A stretch of DNA of 59,068 nt, taken from the NCBI GenBank assembly GCA_003725585.1, contig RJMB01000029.1, positions 1-59,068 of the forward strand, given 5' to 3'. The notes beneath the pieces were generated by a model. The model searched no databases and was not told the DNA's origin. It saw only the letters and a program-made list of their open reading frames with translations. This document shows positions 33,847 to 43,101 of this stretch, piece after piece; positions within the stretch are counted from its first letter, which is position 1; each line of letters opens with the position of its first letter. The translations under genes were made by a program, and so were the position numbers. Source of the stretch: Halostreptopolyspora alba (GTDB lineage: Bacteria; Actinomycetota; Actinomycetes; Streptosporangiales; Streptosporangiaceae).

Positions 33847-34980
33847 ATGAGGGCTGTGGTGTACCAGGGGCCGTACGACGTGGCGGTCGAGGAGGTTCCC
33901 GACCCGCGTATCGAGCATCCCAACGATGTTCTGGTTCGGGTGACGTCGACGTGTATTTGCGGTTCCGACCTGCACATGTATGAGGGGCGCACGGCCGCGG
34001 AGCCGGGCATCGTGTTCGGTCACGAGAACCTCGGTGTCATCGAGGAGGTGGGTTCGGCGGTTACCACGTTGCGTGTGGGCCAGCGTGTGGTGATGCCGTT
34101 CAACGTGGCGTGTGGGTTCTGCCGGAACTGCCAGTTCGGTGATACGGCGTTCTGTCTGACGGTGAACCCGGGATTCGCTGGTGGGGCGTATGGCTATGTG
34201 GCCATGGGTCCCTACACCGGTGGGCAGGCGCAGCATCTGCGGGTGCCGTTCGCTGACTTCAACTGTCTGACGTTGCCGGAGGGCACCGAGAACGAGACCG
34301 ACTACGCGATGCTGGCGGACATCTTCCCGACGGGGTATCACGGTTGTGAGCTCGCGGGGGTGTCGCCGGGGCAGACGGTGGCGGTGTATGGCTGTGGCCC
34401 GGTGGGGCTGATGGCGGCGTACTCGGCGTTTTTGCGTGGTGCCTCGCGGGTGTTCGCGGTGGATCAGGTGCCCGAGCGGTTGCGGTTGGCCGAGCAGATC
34501 GGGGCGACTCCGATCGACTTCAGCCAGGCCGATCCCGCCCAGCAGATCTGGGATCTCAACGGGGGTGGCACCGACGCCGGGGTTGACGCTGTGGGGTACC
34601 AGGCCCACGGGTTCGAGGATCCCGAGCGTGAGGAGCCGGCGGCGGTGCTGAACGCGTTGGTCCAGACGGTGCGTGCCACGGGGGCGTTGGGGGTGCCGGG
34701 GTTGTACCTGCCCTCGGACCCGGGGGGTACCGACGCCAACGCCCGGCAGGGGCGGTTGCTGTTCGACATCGGCAAGATGTTCGAGAAGGGTCTGCGGATG
34801 GGGACCGGCCAGGCCAACGTGAAGCGGTACAACCGGCAGTTGCGCGACATGATCACGGCGGGTCGTGCCACGCCGTCGTTCGTGGTGAGCAACGAGGTGT
34901 CGTTGGACGACGCGCCGATGGCTTACCAGAAGTTCGATCGGCACGAGGACGGGTTCACCAAGGTCGTCTTGCATCCGTGA
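33847..34980 (+). CDS. Zinc-dependent alcohol dehydrogenase, formaldehyde dehydrogenase-like
   Basis: A 377-residue medium-chain dehydrogenase starting at ATG 33847. Catalytic zinc ligands are Cys38 (CICGSD) and His59/Glu60 (FGHE). The structural zinc site is Cys89, Cys92, Cys95 and Cys103. The NAD fold has YGCGPVGLMAAYSA. The insertion around VNPGFAGGAYGYVAMGPYTGGQAQHLRVPFADFNCL and the late GLYLPSDPGG region are typical of glutathione-independent formaldehyde dehydrogenases (FdhA-like). It likely oxidises formaldehyde or another aldehyde/alcohol with NAD+. It begins a plus-strand run with xth, a hydrolase and a HAD gene. Confidence 0.9.
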   Translation: MRAVVYQGPYDVAVEEVPDPRIEHPNDVLVRVTSTCICGSDLHMYEGRTAAEPGIVFGHENLGVIEEVGSAVTTLRVGQRVVMPFNVACGFCRNCQFGDTAFCLTVNPGFAGGAYGYVAMGPYTGGQAQHLRVPFADFNCLTLPEGTENETDYAMLADIFPTGYHGCELAGVSPGQTVAVYGCGPVGLMAAYSAFLRGASRVFAVDQVPERLRLAEQIGATPIDFSQADPAQQIWDLNGGGTDAGVDAVGYQAHGFEDPEREEPAAVLNALVQTVRATGALGVPGLYLPSDPGGTDANARQGRLLFDIGKMFEKGLRMGTGQANVKRYNRQLRDMITAGRATPSFVVSNEVSLDDAPMAYQKFDRHEDGFTKVVLHP

Positions 34981-35103
34981 GCGGTGTGCCGCGTCGCGGT
35001 AGTGGGGCTCGATCGGGGCCGGTGCTGGCGTGCGCCGGCCCCGTTGTTGTGTTGGGGCTGTGCGCTGGGTGGTGAGGGGGTGGGGTTGGTTACGCTTGCC
35101 CGC

Positions 35104-35922
35104 GTGGTAGCGAACACGACGATCTCGACGGTCTCGACGGTGAATGTGAACGGGCTGCGTGCCGCGGCGCGCAAGGGGTTCTTGGAGTGGTTGGGGGCCA
35201 CCGCGGCGGATGTGGTGTGTCTGCAGGAGACGCGGGCGCAACGGTCGCAGCTGGCCGCGGAGGTGGTCGAGCCCGCCGGGTGGCATGTGGTGCTGGAGCC
35301 GGCGGCGACCAAGGGGCGTGCCGGGGTGGCGTTGTACTCGCGGGTGGAGCCTGATGCGGTGCGTGTGGGGTTCGGGGCGGCGGAGTTCGCGGACGCGGGG
35401 CGTTACGTGGAGGCCGACCTGGGCCGGGTGACGGTGGCGAGTCTTTACCTGCCTTCGGGTGAGGTTGGTACACCGCGTCAGGAGGAGAAGGAGCGTTTCA
35501 TGGCGGCGTTCCTGCCGTACCTGGTGCGGCGGCGCGCTGAGGTGGAGGCCCAGGGGCGGGAGTTGGTGGTGTGTGGCGACTGGAACATCGCCCACCGCGA
35601 GGCGGACCTGAAGAACTGGCGTAACAATCGCGCGACGTCGGGGTTTCTGCCGAAGGAGCGGGCGTGGTTGTCGCGGGTGTTCGAGGAGGCGGGCTATGTC
35701 GATGTGGTGCGTGCGTTGTTCCCGGATGAGGTGGGGCCGTACTCGTGGTGGTCGTATCGGGGACGGGCGTTCGACAATGATGCGGGGTGGCGGATCGACT
35801 ACCAGGTGGCGACGCCGGGGTTGGCCCAGCGGGCGAAGGCGGCCAGGGTGGAACGGGCGGAGTCGCATGAGCTGCGGTGGTCGGATCACGCGCCGGTGAC
35901 GGTGGATTACGTGCCGATGTGA
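35104..35922 (+). CDS. xth: Exodeoxyribonuclease III
   Basis: A 272-residue EEP-superfamily nuclease. The start GTG 35104 gives VVANTTISTVSTVNVNGLRAA, the usual ExoIII beginning; the 40 codons upstream are not conserved. Active-site residues: Asn16 in NVNGLRAA, Glu42 in CLQETRA, Asp/Asn in GDWNIAH, and the terminal Asp-His in RWSDHAPV. The YSWWSYRGRAFDNDAGWRIDY segment is specific for the ExoIII/ExoA group. It works in base-excision repair as AP endonuclease and 3'-exonuclease. There is no clear ribosome binding site, so it may be translated leaderless. Confidence 0.93.
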   Translation: MVANTTISTVSTVNVNGLRAAARKGFLEWLGATAADVVCLQETRAQRSQLAAEVVEPAGWHVVLEPAATKGRAGVALYSRVEPDAVRVGFGAAEFADAGRYVEADLGRVTVASLYLPSGEVGTPRQEEKERFMAAFLPYLVRRRAEVEAQGRELVVCGDWNIAHREADLKNWRNNRATSGFLPKERAWLSRVFEEAGYVDVVRALFPDEVGPYSWWSYRGRAFDNDAGWRIDYQVATPGLAQRAKAARVERAESHELRWSDHAPVTVDYVPM

Positions 35923-36004
35923 GTGCCGGGTGTGGGGTGGCCGTTGGTGGTGTGGGCTGGGTGGTTCGCGGATTGGCAGTCGTGTGTCTCGGAGTGAGTG
36001 TGCT

Positions 36005-36784
36005 ATGAGCGTTCCGATCGTGTTGGTCCACGGGTTGCGGGTTTCGGGCAGCATGTGGCGTCCGCAGGTGGAGATGCTGCGGGAGCGTGGGCGGCGTGTG
36101 GTGGCGTTGGACCTGCCGGGGCACGGGGGGCGTCGGGGTGAGGGGTTCACGCTGGGCTCGGCGGTGGACGCGGTGGCGGGGGCGGTTGACGAGGTTGGTG
36201 GGCGTGCCCTGGTGGTGGGGTTGAGCCTGGGTGGGTTCGTCTCGATCGCGACGGCGGCGGCGTTTCCGGGGCGGGTCGCGGGGTTGGTGGCGGCGAGTTG
36301 CACGGCGCGGCCGGTGCAGTCGTTGACGCACATGTATCGGGTACCGACGGTGTTGCTGGATCGGCTTCCCGACAAGGGGCAGGCGGTGAACGAGCGGTTC
36401 CACCGGTTGATGCTGCCTGACGAGGGGGCCGAGGCGGTGCTGGACGGTGGTTTGGCGATGGAGGCGGCGCGTGCGGTGATCGATGAGATCGCCGAGATGG
36501 ACGTGTTGGGGTCGTTGCGGGCGTATCCGGGGCCGGTGTGGCTGATCAATGGGGCGCGGGACCATTTCCGGATTCACGAGAAGCGGTTCTTGGACGCCTG
36601 TGGTGACGGGCGGTTGCTGAACGTGCCGCGGGCCGGGCACATGGTGAGTCTGGACCAGCCGGAGAACTTCACCAAGATCGTCTCTGATGCGGCCGACGTG
36701 GTGTCGGTGCGTGAGGCGCGGGGCTCGGATGGGTCGTCGCGGTTGGGTCCGGGGGCGGTGCGCGAGGCCGATTCGGCGTCGTGA
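36005..36784 (+). CDS. Alpha/beta hydrolase
   Basis: A 259-residue protein starting at ATG 36005. The oxyanion motif is VHGLRVSG, the nucleophile elbow GLSLGG carries Ser74, and the acid is the Asp of INGARDHF. The catalytic His is in AGHMVSLDQPENF. The cap is helical. It resembles the generic esterase/lactonase/haloperoxidase-like group; the substrate is unknown. The C-terminal 30 residues are low complexity. It follows xth by 82 bases. Confidence 0.87.
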   Translation: MSVPIVLVHGLRVSGSMWRPQVEMLRERGRRVVALDLPGHGGRRGEGFTLGSAVDAVAGAVDEVGGRALVVGLSLGGFVSIATAAAFPGRVAGLVAASCTARPVQSLTHMYRVPTVLLDRLPDKGQAVNERFHRLMLPDEGAEAVLDGGLAMEAARAVIDEIAEMDVLGSLRAYPGPVWLINGARDHFRIHEKRFLDACGDGRLLNVPRAGHMVSLDQPENFTKIVSDAADVVSVREARGSDGSSRLGPGAVREADSAS

Positions 36785-36835
36785 GGGTGGCCCGGGGGGC
36801 GGGAGCGCTGTGGGGTGGTTCCTAGACTCGCGTGG

Positions 36836-37495
36836 GTGAGTGTCGAAACGAGTTCGTTGTTGGCCGATGCCCTCCTGTTCGATATGGACGGGACCCTTGT
36901 GGACTCCACGTGGGCGGTGGAGGACGCCTGGGCGCAGTGGGCCCTGGAGTACGAGGTACCGGCCGAGCGGCTGGCGGGTGTGATGGGGCATGGGATCCCG
37001 GCGGGGCAGATCGCCGAGCGGCTGCTTCCGAGGGCTCAGGTGCCGGAGGCGGTGGCCCGGATCGAGCGGTTGGAGATCGACCGTGTTGCTGGGCTGGTGG
37101 TGTTGCCGGGGGTTCGTGAGCTGGTGGCCACGTTGGACGATGGTGTGTGGGCGGTGGTGACGTCGTGCACACGTCCGTTGGCCGAGGCGCGGTTGAGGGC
37201 GACCGGGCTTTCGGCTCCGGTGTTGGTGACCGCTGATGATGTCTCGCGTGGCAAGCCTGATCCGGAGCCGTTCGTCTTGGGTGCGCGGATGTTGGGGGTG
37301 CCGGCGTCGCGGTGTGTGGTGTTCGAGGACGCTCCGGCGGGGTTGGCCGCGGGGCGTGCGGCGGGGGCGGCCACGGTCGGTGTGGCCACGACCCATGTGG
37401 ACTCAGAGTTGGACGCCGATGTTGTGGTGCCCGGGTTGTGCTCGGTTGAGGTGTGGTCCGAGGGTGGTGGGTTGCGGGTGCGGGCTGGGGGGTGA
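36836..37495 (+). CDS. HAD superfamily phosphatase, sugar-phosphatase-like
   Basis: A 219-residue protein. The start GTG 36836 (MSVETSSLLADALLFDMDGTLVDST) lies six bases after a -10-like TAGACT (36824-36829), so the mRNA may be leaderless. Asp16 and Asp18 form motif I. Motif II is VVTSCTRP, motif III is the Lys in RGKPDPEPF, and motif IV is VVFEDAPAGLAAG. The helical C1 cap and E-D-A-P-A-G sequence put it near sugar-phosphatases and beta-phosphoglucomutases. It ends against the next gene on the other strand with no gap. Confidence 0.88.
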   Translation: MSVETSSLLADALLFDMDGTLVDSTWAVEDAWAQWALEYEVPAERLAGVMGHGIPAGQIAERLLPRAQVPEAVARIERLEIDRVAGLVVLPGVRELVATLDDGVWAVVTSCTRPLAEARLRATGLSAPVLVTADDVSRGKPDPEPFVLGARMLGVPASRCVVFEDAPAGLAAGRAAGAATVGVATTHVDSELDADVVVPGLCSVEVWSEGGGLRVRAGG

Positions 37496-37729
37496 TTAGG
37501 CGAGGTTGACGGGGATGGGCAGGTCGCTGTTGGTTTCGCGTAGGAGGTCGTCGAGGGGGTTCTGGCCGGCCAGCAGTTCCTTCAGCGGGGTGAGGAAGTC
37601 GTGTTCGAGTTGGAGCTCGTGGTCGGTCGGGAGGGGCTCCAGGGCGGCCTGGGCCGGGAGGGTGAGGACGAGGACCGCGGCGCAGGCGGTGATGGTGACG
37701 GTGGCGGTGTGGACGGCGAGGCGGCGCAC
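37496..37729 (-). CDS. Small secreted protein of unknown function
   Basis: A 77-residue protein. The start GTG 37729 is preferred because GGAG lies seven bases upstream and it gives a normal signal peptide (MRRLAVHTATV, hydrophobic core, cut after AQA-A). The mature part of about 45 residues is acidic and contains no cysteine: LEPLPTDHELQLEHDFLTPLKELL. I recognise no family. It stands opposite the antiporter gene in a short divergent region. Confidence 0.6.
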   Translation of the reverse strand: MRRLAVHTATVTITACAAVLVLTLPAQAALEPLPTDHELQLEHDFLTPLKELLAGQNPLDDLLRETNSDLPIPVNLA

Positions 37730-37869
37730 AACCCACTCCAATCACGAACTGCGATCATTTATTGACTTAGTGTAGCTGTTCGTGGTGGGGGGTGCACGCA
37801 CCCTCGTGGTTCGTGGTGTGGCCGTGGTGCCCGGGAGTAGTCGGGCTGTCGAGGCGAGCGGGATTGCGG

Positions 37870-39885
37870 ATGGTTCTGGCAGCGGGGGAAGCGCCCGAGT
37901 TCCTCGGGCCGGTGGTCGCGCTGGTGTGCGTGGCCGGGTTGATCGGTGCGGTGTTCGTTCGGCTGCGTGTGGTGCCGATCGTCGGGTTCCTGCTGGCCGG
38001 GGTGGTGATCGGCCCCCACCAGCTCGGTCTGGTCTCCGAGGAAGCCTATGTGGAGACCGCCGCCGAGATCGGGGTCATGCTGCTGCTGTTCACCATCGGT
38101 ATCGAGTTCTCGATGGAGCGGCTGGCCCAGATCAAACGGTTCGTGCTGGTGGGCGGCGCCACCCAGGTGGGACTGACCATCGCCGTGGTCACCGGGGTGG
38201 TCGTGGCCTTCGGGCAGGACTGGCGGATCGGGGTGTTCACCGGGTTCCTGGTCGCGCTGTCGTCGACCGCGATCGTACTCAAGGTGATCGCCGCCAAGGG
38301 CATCACCACCCAACCCGCCGGCCAGGTCTCGGTGGGGATGCTGATCTTCCAGGATCTGGCGATCATCGTCATGGTGCTGTTGATTCCGTTGCTGACGGGT
38401 GACGGTGGCGGGGGCGGTCCTTTCGGTATTGTCCGGGCGTTGGGCACGGCGGCGCTGGTGTTGGTCGCGGTGATCGTGCTCGCGCGCAAGCTCATGCCTC
38501 CCCTGTTGGAACGGGTGGCCCGGCTGTGCTCGCCCGAGATCTTTTTGCTCACCATCATCGCCATCGCCCTGGGGGTGGCCTATCTGACCTCGGTGGCCGG
38601 GGTCAGCGACGCGCTTGGCGCGTTCCTGGCCGGGATGGTTCTCAGTGAGTCGCGGCACAGCGCGCACGCGCTCAGCGAGATCATGCCGTTGCAGATGCTG
38701 TTCAGCGCGGTGTTCTTCGTCTCCATCGGGATGCTGCTGGACGTGCGCCTGCTGGGGGAACTGTGGTGGCTGGTGTTGGCGTTGGCGGTGGCCGTGGTCG
38801 CGGTGAAGCTGGTCACCAGCTACGCGGCGATGGCGGTGCTGCGGGTCGGTGCGCCCACGGCGCTGGCCAGTAGCCTGTTACTGGCCCAGATCGGGGAGTT
38901 CTCGTTCGTGCTGCAGCAGGCCGGCGCGCAGGTGGGACTGACTCCCGCCGGTATGGGTGAGCGGGGCGGGCAGCTGCTCGTGGCTGTCACCGTCGTCCTC
39001 ATGACCGCCACGCCGGCCTTCGCCGCCGCGGGTGAGCGGCTGGCGCGGATGCTGGGCACGCGTGGCGCCGCGCGCCGCCCGGGGGCCGCCGAGGAGAGCG
39101 GCGCCCCCACGGGTCCCGAGGGTAAGGGCGACCGGGTGCTCATCGTGGGATGGGGGCGGGTGGCCCGGAACCTGGGGCGGTACCTGCGCGCCAACGACAT
39201 CCCGGTGACCGTGACCACGTTGAGCCCGGACCTGGCAGCCGAGGCCGAGGCCGAGGGCCACGTCGTGGTGCGTGGCGACGCGGTCCGGGCCGGTGTGCTG
39301 CACGAGGTGGGTATGGACTCGGTGCGGCTCATCGTGGTCTGTGAGAACAGTGGTGAGGAGACGACCCACATCGCCGAGGCGCTGCACAACGTGGCTCCGG
39401 GGGGTGCGATCGTGGCTCGTCCGCGTGACGCGCTGGACGTCGCCGGGCTGTATGAGGCCGATGTGAGCCGGGTGGTCGACACCGAGCGGTCCGTGACCGA
39501 GCCGCTGGCCCGCACCGTTTTGGACATGCTGGACATCGACCACGCCGACCCGGGCAAGCCCGACCCCACCCGTGTGGTGGCCTTCGATCCCGACCCCGAC
39601 ACCCATTGCCCCCACGTGGGCGACATCCGTCCGGTGTTGCCGAGCACGTCGGGATGCACCGGGTGTCTGAGACAGGGCAAACACGACTGGGTGCACCTGC
39701 GGGTGTGCGCCCAGTGCGGCTATGTGGGGTGTTGCGACTCCTCCCCCGAGCGCCACGCCAGCGCCCACAGCGCCGAGTCCGGGCACCCGATCGCCGTCTC
39801 GGCCGAGCCGGGTGAGCGGTGGGCCTGGTGCTTTTTGGACCAGCTCCAGATCGAGCCCGCCCAGCGGGACACCCGTCCGGTGTGA
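37870..39885 (+). CDS. KefB-type cation:proton antiporter fused to TrkA-N and UBP zinc finger
   Basis: A 671-residue protein starting at ATG 37870. Residues about 8-390 form a CPA2 antiporter domain with about 12 helices: FLLAGVVIGPHQLGLVSE, LLFTIGIEFSMERL, ALSSTAIVLKVIAAKG and GMLIFQDLAII (the conserved Gln-Asp). Residues about 418-560 are a TrkA-N/RCK domain beginning VLIVGWGRVARNLGRYL, with R rather than a second G after VGWG. Residues 579-660 are a ZnF-UBP domain with paired cysteines (CPH, CTGC, CAQCGYVGCC) and the later histidines. It should exchange K+ or Na+ for protons. The zinc finger may bind a C-terminal Gly-Gly or another peptide end; that is inference from eukaryotic ZnF-UBP domains. 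Confidence 0.92.
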   Translation: MVLAAGEAPEFLGPVVALVCVAGLIGAVFVRLRVVPIVGFLLAGVVIGPHQLGLVSEEAYVETAAEIGVMLLLFTIGIEFSMERLAQIKRFVLVGGATQVGLTIAVVTGVVVAFGQDWRIGVFTGFLVALSSTAIVLKVIAAKGITTQPAGQVSVGMLIFQDLAIIVMVLLIPLLTGDGGGGGPFGIVRALGTAALVLVAVIVLARKLMPPLLERVARLCSPEIFLLTIIAIALGVAYLTSVAGVSDALGAFLAGMVLSESRHSAHALSEIMPLQMLFSAVFFVSIGMLLDVRLLGELWWLVLALAVAVVAVKLVTSYAAMAVLRVGAPTALASSLLLAQIGEFSFVLQQAGAQVGLTPAGMGERGGQLLVAVTVVLMTATPAFAAAGERLARMLGTRGAARRPGAAEESGAPTGPEGKGDRVLIVGWGRVARNLGRYLRANDIPVTVTTLSPDLAAEAEAEGHVVVRGDAVRAGVLHEVGMDSVRLIVVCENSGEETTHIAEALHNVAPGGAIVARPRDALDVAGLYEADVSRVVDTERSVTEPLARTVLDMLDIDHADPGKPDPTRVVAFDPDPDTHCPHVGDIRPVLPSTSGCTGCLRQGKHDWVHLRVCAQCGYVGCCDSSPERHASAHSAESGHPIAVSAEPGERWAWCFLDQLQIEPAQRDTRPV

Positions 39886-39909
39886 CCCCGCTCCCCGTAG
39901 GGTCGTGCC

Positions 39910-40404
39910 ATGGCCGATAGTGAGCTCGATTTCTTCGAGAGCCTGCCGCGTAGCCGGGGCGCGGCCAGCGCGCTGCTGCGTGGGGCGGACGGGCGGCTGC
40001 TGCTGGTGAAACCCGGGTACAAGCCGGGGTGGAGCCTGCCCGGTGGGGTGATCGACGAGGGCGAGTCCCCCCTGGGGGCGTGTCGGCGCGAGTGTCTCGA
40101 GGAGCTCGGCTTCGCTCCGCGGCTTTCCGGGCTGGTGTGTGTGGACTGGATGCCGCCACGGCTGAGCCCCGATGGTCGGCCGGCGACCGTCTTCGTGTTC
40201 GCGGGCCGGCTCGCGCCCGGTGATTTCGAGGCGGTGCGGCTGCCGGCCGAGGAACTCACCGACGCGGTGCTGACCGATCCCGCTGAGGCGGGGAGCTACC
40301 TGCGCCCCGGACCCGACCGCAGGATCGCCCGCGCCGTCGAGGCGGCCCGGAGTGGGAACACCGTCTATCTGGAGCACGGCCACCCCGTCGACTGGGACGG
40401 GTGA
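39910..40404 (+). CDS. NUDIX hydrolase
   Basis: A 164-residue protein 24 bases downstream of the antiporter gene. The Nudix box GGVIDEGESPLGACRRECLEELGF is complete (the E-x-x-E-E-L catalytic glutamates are present). ALLRGADGRLLLVKPGYKPGWSLPGG is the usual strand before it. The substrate is unknown. It is the second of three NUDIX genes in the window by size, and sequence similarity between them is limited to the fold. Confidence 0.88.
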   Translation: MADSELDFFESLPRSRGAASALLRGADGRLLLVKPGYKPGWSLPGGVIDEGESPLGACRRECLEELGFAPRLSGLVCVDWMPPRLSPDGRPATVFVFAGRLAPGDFEAVRLPAEELTDAVLTDPAEAGSYLRPGPDRRIARAVEAARSGNTVYLEHGHPVDWDG

Positions 40405-40460
40405 GCCGGCCTCGACACCGCTCCCCTCCCCCGCCTCGGTCGAACCGGCCGGTCGTGGGA

Positions 40461-40874
40461 TCAGCCGCTGTGCGACCCGAACTGACTCAGATAGTGTTCC
40501 TTGTCGAACAACCGGGCGGCCTCCAGGGCCGAGGGGGTGCCAGCCGAGGGGTCGGCGCCGTGCTCCACGAGAGTGGTCACCACCGCGTCCTCCCCCTTGA
40601 ACACCGCTCCGGCCAGTGGTGACTGTCCGCGGTCGTTAAGCCGGTCGACGTCAGCGCCCCGTTCGCACAGCAGCCGCACCGTGGCGGCATGGCCGTGGTA
40701 GGAGGCCAGCATCACGAGCGTGTCGCCGCTGTCGTTGGTGAGGTTCACCGGCACCCCGGCATCCAGGTAGGCCCGCAGGGAGGTGGTGTCGCCCCGCCGT
40801 GCGAGGTCGAAGACCCGACTCGCCAGTTCGACGACGTCGGGATCGGGATCGGGACCGTGGGTGCTCACGTCCAC
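40461..40874 (-). CDS. Ankyrin repeat protein
   Basis: A 137-residue soluble protein with about three ankyrin repeats: FDLARRGDTTSLRAYLDAGVPVNLTNDSGDTLVMLASYHGH, AATVRLLCERGADVDRLNDRGQSPLAGAVFKGE and DAVVTTLVEHGADPSAG. It probably binds a protein partner; bacterial homologues of this size are common in Streptomyces-like genomes and sometimes sit beside catalases. No enzyme domain is fused. The start is ATG 40874. Confidence 0.88.
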   Translation of the reverse strand: MDVSTHGPDPDPDVVELASRVFDLARRGDTTSLRAYLDAGVPVNLTNDSGDTLVMLASYHGHAATVRLLCERGADVDRLNDRGQSPLAGAVFKGEDAVVTTLVEHGADPSAGTPSALEAARLFDKEHYLSQFGSHSG

Positions 40875-41177
40875 AGTTTAGACACCGGTGCCGATCGTGC
40901 TCAGTGGACACGTCGGCCACCGCCGAACGAGTGCGGCATGGATCACGGCCGGCCCCGGGTGCGGCCGCGGTGGGCGCGGTTCCGGTGTGTCACTGGAGTG
41001 TGCGCTCCGCCCGGCAGTTCCGGTCACTGGCGGTCACCGTCGGCGTGAGATGCGTGGGAACTGTGGTGCGAATGTTGCCGGGGTCAGTACGGTACGTGCG
41101 GCCACTCGATGTGTTCCAGGTGCCCATATGGGTCGTTTTCTCGCTATGGTGCATCCCCAACTGAGAGGAGCGCTTCT
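40875..41177. other. Divergent intergenic region
   Basis: These 303 bases lie between the ankyrin gene and a plus-strand membrane protein gene. They must hold both promoters. I see no palindrome or conserved box that I can assign. Confidence 0.4.
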
Positions 41178-41702
41178 GTGCGACATGTCGTCGGATTCTT
41201 AGCAGGACTCATCCTTGCCCCTGTGGTGTTGCTGGGCAGCGGATGGGCCTTCGCCCGCGTGTCCGGGCTCGGTGGCGGGGAGACCGCATTCCTGAGCACG
41301 TCGGGTCTGATCACCCTCGCTGGCCTGTTCGGGCTCGCCCTGCTCATGGCCCTGGTCCTGGTTCCACCCCGGCTGACTCCCCTCCTGCCGGGCGTCACGG
41401 GGCTGTCCCTGGCCGGATTCACGGCCGTCAACGTGCTGCGTCCGGAGGTGCTCGACCGGTTGCCCGGTGTCCCCGGGCTGGAGGGTGCCCTGACACTGAC
41501 CGGGTTGGGGCTGTACCTCCCGCTGGCGCTCGCTCTGCTCATACCGATGTTCGTCGCGCACCGGTGGAGGCAGGAGACCGACACCTACGAGGAGACTCCC
41601 GTCACCCCCGATGAGTACTTTGACGGGCTCTATGAGGACGAGGAGGAGGAGAGGGGCGAGTCCCAGCCGCGTCGGGGCGGGCGCCGTCGGCGGACGGCCT
41701 GA
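41178..41702 (+). CDS. Four-helix membrane protein of unknown function
   Basis: A 174-residue protein starting at GTG 41178 behind GAGAGGAG. It has four hydrophobic segments (about 3-22, 34-54, 60-77 and 98-120). The acidic C-terminal tail (YEETPVTPDEYFDGLYEDEEEERGE) is followed by a short Arg-rich end. I recognise no family. The membrane part has no charged residues that would suggest transport. It is convergent with the next gene. Confidence 0.7.
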   Translation: MRHVVGFLAGLILAPVVLLGSGWAFARVSGLGGGETAFLSTSGLITLAGLFGLALLMALVLVPPRLTPLLPGVTGLSLAGFTAVNVLRPEVLDRLPGVPGLEGALTLTGLGLYLPLALALLIPMFVAHRWRQETDTYEETPVTPDEYFDGLYEDEEEERGESQPRRGGRRRRTA

Positions 41703-41717
41703 GGCCGGCGTTGGCTG

Positions 41718-43052
41718 TTAAAGCCAGGTCGGGCCCCAGCCGGAGCTGTCGGAGACCCCGGGTGGCAGTGGCGGCAGGTGGCGCGCTCCCGGTGCGGGGG
41801 CACTGGTGTCCTCACCGTCGTCGGCCGCGTGGTGGGACGTGTCGGGGTTCGTGTCGTCGTCGGAGTCTAAGTGCGTGACGACGGGAAATTCCTCGGTGGG
41901 CGCCCCAGCGGTCCGCGCCGGCTCCTCGGGCGCTTCGGTGGGGTCCTCGTCTTCCTCGGCCGGCGCTTCCTCGGCCGGTGCGACCGGTTCGTTCTGGGAT
42001 GTGGTGGTACTCTGTCCGGCTACGCGTTGCCACCACTGGGCGGCTTCGTGCGGGGAGAGCTCGTGGCTGACCTCCAGCGAGGCCGTCACCTGAGGGTACT
42101 GGCGTCCGGCGGTCCAGGTGCGGGTGAGGTCCGGCTCGTCGAGCACCAGCACCCGTTCACCGTCCAGCGTGGGGATGTCGGCGGGGGCGTCCTCGTCGGC
42201 CACCGCGGACCCGTCGGCGGCGGTCAGCTTCCACCAGCCCCGCACCGTCGGCGCCTCGGGGTCGGTGGCGGAGCCGCGGTAGGCCGCGCTCCAGCGTTCG
42301 TCGGGGCGGTGTCCGGCCAGGCCCTGGCCCTGTTGGCCCACGAGGGCGTCGGCGAGCAGGGTCTGCAGCTGGTAGTTGTCGCTGATCCCGTCGAAGCGCA
42401 CCTGGAACCCGCGCCCGGAGGCGCGGTCGAGCACGGTCGCGTTGACCGCCTGGGCGATCCGCAGTAGCGCGCTGACGTCCTCGAACTCCCACAGGGCCCA
42501 CCCCAGTTGGCCAGCGAGTGTGGTGAGTTCGGCGTGTAGCTCGGGGTCGGCGCGTACCGCCGCGCGCACGCCGCTGTCGCTGAGCATGGTCTTGGCGGCC
42601 AGCCCGTGGCGGCGGATGGTCCACCAGCACACGGCGGCCTGGGGGGCGGTGTCTCCGAGTTCGGCGGCGACCTGCTGCTCGGTGGCCGAGGTGACCTCTT
42701 CGGGATCGGGTGGGGCGCCGTTGCCGCTTTGCTGCCATGCCCGCAGGAACACGGTGGCGCCCTGGCCCATGGTGCGTAGCCGCCGCAGCACGGCCACCCC
42801 GGTCTCGCCGGGCGGGGTGCCCATCTCGACCATGGCGCCGGCGACGACGGTGAGGTCGGCGGTGGCGCCGGGGGTGGCGTGGGCGCCGCCGAGTAGGGGC
42901 ACGAGCGCCTCCAGCGCGAGTTCCCGCTCCTCGGCGGGGACCTGGGAGGCCAGGGTATAGACCTTGTGAACGGCGGGTGGGAACCGCCGGGTGTCGGTCG
43001 CGACGGAGGCGTCGATCAGCTCCTGGAACGCGGCGCGAAACTCATCGATCAC
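41718..43052 (-). CDS. Helical-repeat protein of unknown function
   Basis: A 444-residue soluble protein. The start GTG 43052 gives MIDEFRAAFQELIDASV, the first sensible beginning; the open frame upstream overlaps the integrase and is a shadow. Residues 1-230 look all-helical with repeat-like hydrophobic periodicity. Residues about 235-345 are mixed (LLRIAQAVNATVLDRASGRGFQVRFDGISDNYQLQTLLADAL). The last 100 residues are an acidic Glu/Pro/Thr-rich tail. I do not recognise a family and see no catalytic motif. It lies 49 bases downstream of the integrase gene on the same strand, and co-transcription is possible. Confidence 0.65.
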   Translation of the reverse strand: MIDEFRAAFQELIDASVATDTRRFPPAVHKVYTLASQVPAEERELALEALVPLLGGAHATPGATADLTVVAGAMVEMGTPPGETGVAVLRRLRTMGQGATVFLRAWQQSGNGAPPDPEEVTSATEQQVAAELGDTAPQAAVCWWTIRRHGLAAKTMLSDSGVRAAVRADPELHAELTTLAGQLGWALWEFEDVSALLRIAQAVNATVLDRASGRGFQVRFDGISDNYQLQTLLADALVGQQGQGLAGHRPDERWSAAYRGSATDPEAPTVRGWWKLTAADGSAVADEDAPADIPTLDGERVLVLDEPDLTRTWTAGRQYPQVTASLEVSHELSPHEAAQWWQRVAGQSTTTSQNEPVAPAEEAPAEEDEDPTEAPEEPARTAGAPTEEFPVVTHLDSDDDTNPDTSHHAADDGEDTSAPAPGARHLPPLPPGVSDSSGWGPTWL

Positions 43053-43101
43053 CTGGGCATTTTCGCATATCGCGTTCGGTGTCGGGGCATTCGGTGGCGG
43101 G

